Assembly: GCA_040753915.1 (NCBI GenBank)
Contig: JBFMDN010000013.1
Location: 34,079 to 98,078, forward strand
Direction: 5' to 3'
DNA length: 64,000 bases
DNA from: JBFMDN01 sp040753915
Lineage (GTDB): Bacteria; Desulfobacterota; Desulfomonilia; Desulfomonilales; Desulfomonilaceae
Shown: piece by piece, positions 16,522 to 23,297 of the stretch
Layout of the letters: every line of letters starts with the position of its first letter
Numbering within the stretch: position 1 is the stretch's first letter
Position numbers and translations under genes: made by a program
The notes under the pieces: generated by a model
Database searches by the model: none
The model's input: the letters and a program-made list of their open reading frames with translations, nothing else
Told to the model about the DNA's origin: nothing

Positions 16522-17713
16522 CCCTATGCACCGTCAAAGTGGATTCCAAAGACAGGCCGAGAATGGCCTCGCATCGGCGCCGTATCATCTCCGCTCTATC
16601 GAATCGATCCAGCAGGGAGCGGTACGCTACGGGATCGTCACGGCACTTTTGGACTGCCTTTTCGAACCGATCACGTAAAGATGTGACGACGCATCCCTGA
16701 ACTACCTTGTCTGCCAGATACACCACTTCCCGTTCGTCAACCGGATCCCTATCTCCAACGGATATATTGGTGTGTGCCGCTACAACATCTGCGACAGCAG
16801 AGAATCCCATTTTGGAAATCATTTCGGCCCCAACGACCGCGTGGTCCGGCTTCCCCTTGGCAATGTCGTGCAGCATTGCTGCAGCAAGTATGAGCTCCAT
16901 ATCGAGCCGCACACCGTGCTGGATTAGCGCCGACGCCAAACGAAGCGCCACGCCGGCCACGACCTTTGAATGTTGAAGCGTTTCTGGGTGCACTCGAAAC
17001 TTGTGCAGCAACAACGCATTGAGCTCTCGGGGTGTGGGAACATCGTATCGGCGGAATCGTTCAAGAAGCACTTCGTAGTCAGCCGGGGTGTCGAGATCGA
17101 ACAGGATCATCTCATCCGCCACGTGTATGTGAGCGATCTCGTTCGCGTGGTTACTAAAAACAGCCCGAAGTCCGCCATCCCCCGAATACGCGAGAATCTC
17201 GTTTCTGTAGCACGCACTCACTAGGGGAGGGTGCCCCTTTTTCCCGAGAAATGCGGGGAGCACAATCTTGCTCTTGTTGCGCCGAAAATATTCAAGGAGC
17301 TCCACAACGGTCTGTGGGCGAACGAGGGGTATATCTGCCGGCAGCACGAAGAACGCGTCAGAAGCTGGGCTCAGTGCATTGACTCCTGCCTGGATCGATG
17401 AAAACATGCCGAGCTCAAACTGCCGGTTCAGAACAACCCGGGCTTTGCACGACTGAGCGATCGGAATAGTCTGATCCGCAGCGTGACCCACGACGACGAT
17501 CACATCTTCGATGCCCACGTCCCGAAAGAGCAGTACGACGCGCTCCAGGACGGTTTTGTCTCCCACCCTGAGGGTAGGCTTCAGGACTCCCATACGTCTG
17601 GAATAGCCGGCTGCGAGAACAAGGGCAGATACCTTATTGCTATGCGGAGTCGCATTCTCCGAATGCGGCCCTTTTTCACTGCCATGATTCTCGCGTTGGC
17701 TGCTCATTCTCAC
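16472..17713 (-). CDS. MocA-like molybdenum cofactor nucleotidyltransferase fused to HD domain
   Basis: A 413-residue two-domain protein. The N-terminal half is a MobA/MocA-type NTP transferase (ALVLAAGYSRRMGVLKPTLRVG, then VVVGHAADQT and LPADIPLVRPQT), likely making the cytidylylated (MCD) cofactor used by xanthine-dehydrogenase-type enzymes. The C-terminal half is an HD metal-dependent phosphohydrolase (LAAAMLHDIAKGKPDHAVVGAEMI). GTG at 17713 is chosen because AAGGAG lies five bases upstream; an ATG two codons later is possible. Location within the hydroxylase operon supports a dedicated cofactor role. Confidence 0.88.
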   Translation of the reverse strand: MRMSSQRENHGSEKGPHSENATPHSNKVSALVLAAGYSRRMGVLKPTLRVGDKTVLERVVLLFRDVGIEDVIVVVGHAADQTIPIAQSCKARVVLNRQFELGMFSSIQAGVNALSPASDAFFVLPADIPLVRPQTVVELLEYFRRNKSKIVLPAFLGKKGHPPLVSACYRNEILAYSGDGGLRAVFSNHANEIAHIHVADEMILFDLDTPADYEVLLERFRRYDVPTPRELNALLLHKFRVHPETLQHSKVVAGVALRLASALIQHGVRLDMELILAAAMLHDIAKGKPDHAVVGAEMISKMGFSAVADVVAAHTNISVGDRDPVDEREVVYLADKVVQGCVVTSLRDRFEKAVQKCRDDPVAYRSLLDRFDRAEMIRRRCEAILGLSLESTLTVHRDEDGGSEIQSLLATAW

Positions 17714-17794
17714 GTGATCTCCTTCAAACCGAGATCGGGCTATAGTATTCCACTTCGGGGAGATCGTGCCATTGAAAAAGCAACGCTGTATCAA

Positions 17795-18550
17795 TCATGC
17801 GGTCCGGGCTTCTTGTTCCGCATCCTTTTCCTTGTGGGCCAATGTGATGGCGTTAATAGGACACACATCCCGGCAATCTCCACAGTTTGTACAGTTGATT
17901 TCCGCAGGCCGCGTCTCGGCAAAACAGGATCTTCGGCAGGAATCGCATTCATTGCAAGCAGATGTCTTGAGATATCTCAGGAACGAGATCCGGCTCAACA
18001 GCTCCAACAGCCCACCGGTAGGACACAGGTATCGGCACCAGAAGTGTGGAATAATCAGGGCGAAGGACAGACCGCCGATGATGAATCCTGTTCTCCAGAG
18101 CCAAAGCTGATCAGCATGTTCGAAAGTCAAGGAGACTGAGCTCAGGAATTCGCCTGTCCTAATTGGTATCGCCCATCTGGGATTGTTCAGCAGAAAGAAC
18201 ACGACCAAGCTTGCGACTACCACGGGATACTTGCTGATCGATTCAACGGAGTTTCTGACCTTTCCTTTGAACAGGGCAATCTTTCCGAGAAGCTCTGAAA
18301 CGAGACCACCAGGGCAGGCCCAACCACAAAAGGCTCGCCCAAAAATGAGGCCCGATACGAGCAGGCCGACCCATACCGGTATCCAAAGGTCTCGGCCCGG
18401 GCACTGGAGCACTGGGCAATTCCCGCAGCTTACATACGGAACGGCGAAGGGACAGCGAAAAACCCCGTAGAAGGAAAACTCACCCAGAATTACCAGGAAG
18501 CCCAGTTGAGAAACTCTCCTTTTCCAATTGCCTACCGGTGTTTCACGCAT
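17795..18550 (-). CDS. NapH-like membrane polyferredoxin
   Basis: A 251-residue integral membrane protein with about four hydrophobic segments and NapH/NosR-type cysteine motifs: FCGWACPGG, CRYLCPTGG, then two 4Fe-4S clusters (CNECDSCRRSC and CTNCGDCRDVCP). Such proteins pass electrons between the quinone pool or cytoplasm and periplasmic proteins. An additional CGNCPVLQCPG near the N-terminus may be a metal site. It sits between the nucleotidyltransferase and the orphan binding-protein gene, overlapping the latter by eight bases. Confidence 0.87.
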   Translation of the reverse strand: MRETPVGNWKRRVSQLGFLVILGEFSFYGVFRCPFAVPYVSCGNCPVLQCPGRDLWIPVWVGLLVSGLIFGRAFCGWACPGGLVSELLGKIALFKGKVRNSVESISKYPVVVASLVVFFLLNNPRWAIPIRTGEFLSSVSLTFEHADQLWLWRTGFIIGGLSFALIIPHFWCRYLCPTGGLLELLSRISFLRYLKTSACNECDSCRRSCFAETRPAEINCTNCGDCRDVCPINAITLAHKEKDAEQEARTA

Positions 18551-19400
18551 CTTTCACCCCATATTTCTGGATGAGCCGTTCGCCTTCAACCGACGCAGCG
18601 GGGATGAATCCTGCCGCCTCAAAAAAATCCTGGCCCTCCTTTGAAGTGATGAATTTCACGTAAGCCTCAGCAAGATCTCTGTTGTGGGCATACTTCATGA
18701 CACCGATCACGAAGGACACGGGCTTGGGCGGGAAGAATTCTTCAGGGATCTCGATTACCTCCATCTTGCCCGCAAACTCGGGCTTCTTGGTGAGGCGAAA
18801 CTCCATCACTGCCACATGGCCGCTCCCTTTGATTACGTCTGGTACCACGCTTTGCACACAATCACCTACAACTACAGCATTTTTCTGTGCCTGTTCCAGT
18901 ACACCGGCTTTCTTGAGTATAATCGTGGAAGCCTCTCCGCCGGGCGGCGATGCCTTGGGGGACAAAACCGTCTTAATACCGGGTTTCCCCAGATCCTGAA
19001 TCCCTCTTATTTCCCCTGGATTCCCTTTGGGGGTCACAAGCACGTACTTCGTGAAGCAGAGAGGGACGAAGTGGAGCATCTTTCCCTGGGCCTTGAGTTT
19101 CTGCGCCAATTCAAGCACCCGAGGAGCGAACACCTCCGTCTGGGCACTCCCAAGCAGTGACTTACCCAAAGCCGCGGCAAAAGCGCCGCAATAGTCTATT
19201 CTGCAGCCGCTCATTTCCTGGAATACCTTGTTTGCCGGAATGAAAGCCTCCGCCAGTCCACCACATGACCACACCTGAAGAAATTCATTCTTGAACGGCG
19301 ATGCCGACGCTTCTGGGCCTAGCAACAGACCGCCGGCTGCAGCCAAAGACGTTGTCTTCAGGAAGCCGCGTCGGCTGATATTGTTGTGGTTTTCGTTCAT
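18543..19400 (-). CDS. Tat-exported ModA-like substrate-binding protein, no ABC partners
   Basis: A 285-residue periplasmic binding protein of the molybdate/anion-binding type (extracellular family 11). The N-terminus has a twin-arginine signal (SRRGFLKTTSLAAAGGLLLG). The start ATG at 19400 overlaps the stop of the radical SAM gene by four bases. No permease or ATPase gene is nearby, so it may act as a sensor, metal chaperone or accessory of a metalloenzyme rather than in import. Its use of the Tat route suggests export in folded form. Confidence 0.85.
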   Translation of the reverse strand: MNENHNNISRRGFLKTTSLAAAGGLLLGPEASASPFKNEFLQVWSCGGLAEAFIPANKVFQEMSGCRIDYCGAFAAALGKSLLGSAQTEVFAPRVLELAQKLKAQGKMLHFVPLCFTKYVLVTPKGNPGEIRGIQDLGKPGIKTVLSPKASPPGGEASTIILKKAGVLEQAQKNAVVVGDCVQSVVPDVIKGSGHVAVMEFRLTKKPEFAGKMEVIEIPEEFFPPKPVSFVIGVMKYAHNRDLAEAYVKFITSKEGQDFFEAAGFIPAASVEGERLIQKYGVKDA

Positions 19401-20350
19401 CTCGCCTGTTCCTTTCCTGGAATGCCTTCTGCATCTGCTCTGCACTGTTTGCAATGACCGAACACCGGAAGTATTTTGCTACACAGCCTCCTCAACCGAT
19501 CCATGTAACGCTCATCAGGCTTTCTCATATTCCTAAATCGGCCCCGTGGAATCAGGGGAATGGGGTTGAAAACGCCGGCTCCGAACTCCCGAACCTTTCG
19601 GGCAGTGTCTATGATGTGGGCTCCGTTGATCTCAGGAATGACGACATAGTTGACCTTGATGAACATCCCGGCCTCAACTGCTGATTGAACGCCCGCCTCT
19701 TGATTCCGAATTAGGATTTCGGCTGCGGGGCGTCCGACATAGACGCGGCCATCTTTGGTGACCGTGGGCTGAATTTGAGCCACGATGGACGGATCGAATC
19801 CGTTTATGGTGACAGAGAGATGCTGTACGCGCAGCGCCCGCAGGTCCTCACACCGGTCGGGCAGATTTAGCCCATTGGTGCACAAGCAGAGGGTTATCCC
19901 TGGATATTCTTTTCTTACGAGGTTCAAGGTCTCGAAGGTCTGCTCGTTCGCAAGCGGCTCTCCTGGTCCAGCGATCCCGATCACTGCTTTCTTGCCCCAC
20001 CGTCGCAGGAACCCGCGGGTTTTGTCGATTGCCTCGAGCGGGGAGAGGACTGCCGCAGAGACCCCAGGGGCGACCACGGAGGCAGCTTTGTGAGACACCT
20101 GTCTTTCGCAGTACCCGCAGCGCGTATTGCAGTGGGGGGCTACAGGTAGATGAAGCCTTGGAACTGTGTGATGCGCCTGTCGATGCATGCACGGATGAAA
20201 AGGCAGTTCATAATTGCTCGCTTCCCGGGAGGAACCGCATACGTCATGTGTCCATGAATCCGGGGCCGAACTTGGATATCCGGAACGGCAAGGGCCGGCC
20301 AGTGCCGTAGCGGGAACCGCGGATGCTCGAAATCGATTTGGATCTGTCAT
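19397..20350 (-). CDS. NifB-like radical SAM protein
   Basis: A 317-residue radical SAM enzyme. The cluster motif is CNTRCGYC within HLPVAPHCNTRCGYCERQ, followed by GIAGPGEPLAN, LCTNGLNLPD and LSVTINGFDP, and a late CKQCRADAEG. These are the hallmarks of the radical SAM domain of NifB, which builds the precursor of the nitrogenase cofactor from [4Fe-4S] clusters. There is no NifX-like C-terminal domain, and no nitrogenase gene lies in the window. The start ATG at 20350 has GAGGA eight bases upstream. In this operon it more likely serves a molybdenum- or iron-sulfur-containing cofactor of the hydroxylase; this is inference. Confidence 0.87.
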   Translation of the reverse strand: MTDPNRFRASAVPATALAGPCRSGYPSSAPDSWTHDVCGSSREASNYELPFHPCMHRQAHHTVPRLHLPVAPHCNTRCGYCERQVSHKAASVVAPGVSAAVLSPLEAIDKTRGFLRRWGKKAVIGIAGPGEPLANEQTFETLNLVRKEYPGITLCLCTNGLNLPDRCEDLRALRVQHLSVTINGFDPSIVAQIQPTVTKDGRVYVGRPAAEILIRNQEAGVQSAVEAGMFIKVNYVVIPEINGAHIIDTARKVREFGAGVFNPIPLIPRGRFRNMRKPDERYMDRLRRLCSKILPVFGHCKQCRADAEGIPGKEQAR

Positions 20351-20535
20351 ACAAAGTCCTCATTGGAGAAGATGCAGCACTCACCTGGAATTACACGGAC
20401 CGCGGCAGAGATTGTGCTCGTGGAGGCCTTGTCCGTGCGGAGGAGCCCGTTCGAGAAAGTCTCAAATAGAGCGCAGGATAATACAAAGCTACCCGATATT
20501 GCAAATAGGAAGATCCGATGGTTATCCCCGGCCAT
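20347..20535 (-). CDS. small hypothetical protein with N-terminal hydrophobic segment
   Basis: A 62-residue frame (a TTG start at 20577 would give 76). A hydrophobic stretch near the N-terminus (IFLFAISGSFVLSCALF) looks like a membrane anchor or signal. Its stop overlaps the start of the radical SAM gene by four bases, the same coupling seen elsewhere in this operon; this is the main reason to believe it. The ribosome site is weak and I recognise no family. Confidence 0.35.
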   Translation of the reverse strand: MAGDNHRIFLFAISGSFVLSCALFETFSNGLLRTDKASTSTISAAVRVIPGECCIFSNEDFV

Positions 20536-20608
20536 CGAGAAAACCCGGATTGACTCGAGCTTCAGGGCCCTTACCAACCGCGAGATTGTGGCTGCCGATT
20601 TTTCAAAC

Positions 20609-21131
20609 CATGTGGGGTAGCCTTTTAGGCTGCCAATATCTCAGATCATGTGGGGTAGCCTTTTAGGTTGCCATCTTTGAAGAATGCACGCTGGAAAGCG
20701 TGCACTACATGGGTGTGCCACAGCCGCGATCGGGGGCATCCCGTCCTGTGGGGTAGGCTTTTAGCCTGCCAATATTTCAAACCATGTGGGGTAGCCTTTT
20801 AGGCTGCCATCTTTGAAGAATGCACGCTGGAAGAAACTGTCTCAAAACGCGGCATGCACCAAACATCGTAGCACGATTGGGCGTCGATGCGTGGAAAGGC
20901 ACCCTCACCCCAACCCTCTCCCAGAGGGAGAGGGAGCGGAAAGAATCCCCTCTCCCTCGCTTCGGGGGAGAGGGTCAGGGTGAGGGGGTGTGCCACGATT
21001 ATCACGGACTGCCGGCTTTTGAGACACTTTCGGAAAGCGTGCACTACATGGGTGTGCCACAGCCGCGGTCGGGGACATCCCGTCCTGTGGGGTAGGCTTT
21101 TAGCCTGCCAATATTTCAAACCATGTGGGGT
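20609..21131. repeat. 136-bp tandem repeat array, one unit interrupted
   Basis: The string CATGTGGGGT starts at 20609, 20647, 20783 and 21122. The 20647-20783 unit is 136 bp and carries GTAGCCTTTTAGG, GAAGAATGCACGCTGG and GTGTGCCACAGCCGCG. The next unit repeats it but is 339 bp long, exactly 136 plus the 203 bp explained by the inserted element and its duplication. A partial unit precedes the array. No coding capacity is seen, and the array separates divergent genes. Confidence 0.85.
20833..21031. mobile_element. 199-bp MITE with 15-bp terminal inverted repeats and GGAA target duplication
   Basis: The element begins GAAACTGTCTCAAAA and ends TTTTGAGACACTTTC, inverted repeats with one mismatch. 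It is flanked on both sides by GGAA. The uninterrupted site (CACGCTGGAAAGCGTG) is present in the neighbouring repeat unit at 20688-20703, so the insertion and its 4-bp duplication are visible directly. The interior is a long imperfect palindrome (CCCTCACCCC ... GGGTGAGGG). It has no coding capacity and would need a transposase in trans. A second copy lies at 63588-63762 in inverted orientation. Confidence 0.88.
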
Positions 21132-21203
21132 TGAACCGGAGTCCCGCCCGTTGGCTCGTCCGGGCTTCCTATTCTGAAGAGCATACCAGGGAGAAACGAC
21201 GAT

Positions 21204-21232
21204 TTGACATATCGACATAGCCGATGTATTAT
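21204..21232 (+). promoter_or_regulatory. consensus sigma-70 promoter for the TIM-barrel gene
   Basis: TTGACA at 21204-21209 and TATTAT at 21227-21232 are separated by exactly 17 bases. The start codon of the downstream gene is at 21264, leaving a leader of about 25 bases. Confidence 0.7.
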
Positions 21233-21263
21233 CTGTCCAATTAAACTTCTCCAGGAGAGCTCA

Positions 21264-22067
21264 ATGATTGGCGGGCCTAAGCTGGCATGTCCAAATTGGT
21301 GCCAAGACGTTATCAACCTCAAATCATTCGCCCTTGATTACGGTTTCCACGGTATTGATTGGACCCTGCGGCCGGATGATCTGCCGACCAATCGGTCGGA
21401 AGAGGCGTGCTTCGTGAGCGCGATGGCAGGGCTCGCTCCCCTGGAGGTTCGGTATCACCTTTTTTTCCTCGATCATGAGCTGGGAGACCTCGACGCGGAA
21501 AAAGCTCGCTCAGCGATGCGCGACTTCTACTCTGCACTTGACCTGATCTCCGCGGTGTCCGGCCGTTACGCGACTGTTCACGTGGGCCTCGGGAGGGATA
21601 CCATGGAAGGGATTTCCTGGGACAGGACAATTACACACCTGAGAGATGTCGCAGCCAAGGCTCGACACCACGGAATTCGGCTCTGCCTGGAGAATCTGGT
21701 GCGAGGCTGGAGCGGCAGGCCGCACCTCTACGAGAAGCTCATTCGCAGGAGCGATTGCTGGGGCACTCTGGACATAGGGCACGCGCACGTGTGTGACTCC
21801 GTCATGAGCCAAGCCTACGGCGTCGAGGATTTTGCTCTTCCCCATCCCGGAAAAATCTTAAGCGCTCACATCTATCACGAAGAGACCGCTGAGGGCCACA
21901 TCCCTCCTCGTGACTATTCAGACATCGAGGACAGATTGCGTCTGTTAAGACGACTGCCCCTTTGTGATTGGTGGGTGCTGGAATTGAGAGAGGAGGCGGC
22001 CCTTCTGAAAACCCTCGATTGTGTGAGCGAATTCCTTGCGATCACGGAAGCCCGTGTGGCAGTGTAA
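21264..22067 (+). CDS. sugar phosphate isomerase/epimerase-like TIM-barrel protein
   Basis: A 267-residue protein of the xylose-isomerase-like TIM-barrel superfamily. Visible elements are GIDWTLRP near the N-terminus, YATVHVGLG in mid-protein, a metal-ligand-like Glu in LCLENLVRGW, and GTLDIGHAHVCDS with conserved Asp/His; ILSAHIYHEETAEGHIPP supplies further ligands. The substrate is unknown. The start ATG at 21264 has AGGAG six bases upstream. It seems to be a single-gene unit with its own promoter, next to the repeat array. Confidence 0.82.
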   Translation: MIGGPKLACPNWCQDVINLKSFALDYGFHGIDWTLRPDDLPTNRSEEACFVSAMAGLAPLEVRYHLFFLDHELGDLDAEKARSAMRDFYSALDLISAVSGRYATVHVGLGRDTMEGISWDRTITHLRDVAAKARHHGIRLCLENLVRGWSGRPHLYEKLIRRSDCWGTLDIGHAHVCDSVMSQAYGVEDFALPHPGKILSAHIYHEETAEGHIPPRDYSDIEDRLRLLRRLPLCDWWVLELREEAALLKTLDCVSEFLAITEARVAV

Positions 22068-22253
22068 AGCACTTCATGTCCTGCAGAGAACGTCGTCTTT
22101 GAGCCTTAGTACACGAGCTCATACGTACGGTTACGAATCTCAGGGTTGTGAAGAAGAGAAATGAGGGTGATCATTGATTTCTTCATGCCCTGAAGTGCAA
22201 ATCCCCCACTGAGTCTTGGCAGAATACATGTCCGTAATTATGAAATCCTCTAC

Positions 22254-23297
22254 TTACCGTGCGCTTTCTCGGCATGGTGCGCAGACGAGATGCAGCCCTG
22301 TCTTTCCTTCCTGCGGCCACAACTGACGAACGGTCTTCCCGCACTGCGTACACACGCAGGGATCGAATCGCTGCGTCAACGGGTTCCAGATCATGCTGAG
22401 AGTCCCCTTGAGCTTTCTGTACGAGAGCCGGATCGTCAACTGAACCACCGGCACGAGAAGACGCAGGGCAGCCCGTCCCGTTACCTCCACGATTACGGAG
22501 TACTTGTGCTCCAGATCCCGGATTTTCGCATTTAACTCATCAGGAAGACCCTCAATCTTGAGCAACCTCTTTTCACGGAGATTTTGACTCAGATTGGGTC
22601 GGGCAAGATCAGCCTCCATTTCTTGCTGCAATGCCGCGTAATATTCCCTGGTGCTCTTGACATCTCTGTGGAGCCTTCTGCGCATTCCTTTGACAAAAGC
22701 CTGCAGCTCCGTGGCACTGATTTCTCGGGCAATCTGGAGCGCCTGATGCAATGCCCTGTCCGGTGAGCTGTCGAATTGGGGCGGTATGTGGCCTTGGGGA
22801 TACGGCTCCACTTGAAAGTCGCGCCAGAGTGTTTCCAGGCCGGGAACATGAGCACAAGTTCGCTCGTTCATGGCTACCTGAACGAGTCCCTCTTTCCGTT
22901 CGTCGCTCCGGGCAACGTAATGACAAACGAGTACAAGGTAATTGGCCACAGTCTCCGCGCGGCTTGCGATTGTGGAGCGCATTCCCGCCAGTTGAAGGTC
23001 TTGCGCGAGGACGGTTTCAAACCCGGCTTGCTTCAGATACTGAACCTCGGCGCGGGCGTAGACAACAGGAACATCATCCGTCGCTATGCGGATGATCCGA
23101 TCCACAATGGGGCTCCCGTAAATCAGAGGAGCCTCCTCCCCTCCGATCACGGCTTCCTCAGGCAGTTCCAGCAATCCGGCCAGGTCTGCAGGGAGCAAGG
23201 ACAGCACCTTGCCGTCTCGCTCTTCCACCACGCCGCCGTATCTCTCGATCAAGTTTGCGGCAAACTTTGTCAGGGCTGCGCTTGCGGATGTGGTCAT
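22254..23297 (-). CDS. unknown partner protein of the SNF2 helicase, C-terminal zinc ribbon
   Basis: A 347-residue protein that I do not recognise by family. The N-terminal part is alpha/beta (FAANLIERYGGVVEERDGKVLSLLP), followed by a charged, probably coiled-coil region (~200-270), and a C-terminal four-Cys ribbon (CVCTQCGKTVRQLW ... LHLVCAPC). Its ATG overlaps the helicase stop by four bases, so both are made together. It could be a nucleic-acid-recognition subunit of the helicase; this is inferred only from coupling and the ribbon. Confidence 0.7.
   Translation of the reverse strand: MTTSASAALTKFAANLIERYGGVVEERDGKVLSLLPADLAGLLELPEEAVIGGEEAPLIYGSPIVDRIIRIATDDVPVVYARAEVQYLKQAGFETVLAQDLQLAGMRSTIASRAETVANYLVLVCHYVARSDERKEGLVQVAMNERTCAHVPGLETLWRDFQVEPYPQGHIPPQFDSSPDRALHQALQIAREISATELQAFVKGMRRRLHRDVKSTREYYAALQQEMEADLARPNLSQNLREKRLLKIEGLPDELNAKIRDLEHKYSVIVEVTGRAALRLLVPVVQLTIRLSYRKLKGTLSMIWNPLTQRFDPCVCTQCGKTVRQLWPQEGKTGLHLVCAPCRESAR

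Noticed and set aside
20880..20990. CRISPR-like appearance of repeated G/C-rich strings
   Set aside because: No regular repeat-spacer pattern; it is one palindromic element.
20820..21218. Open frames within the repeat array
   Set aside because: They are produced by the palindromic MITE interior and appear on both strands.
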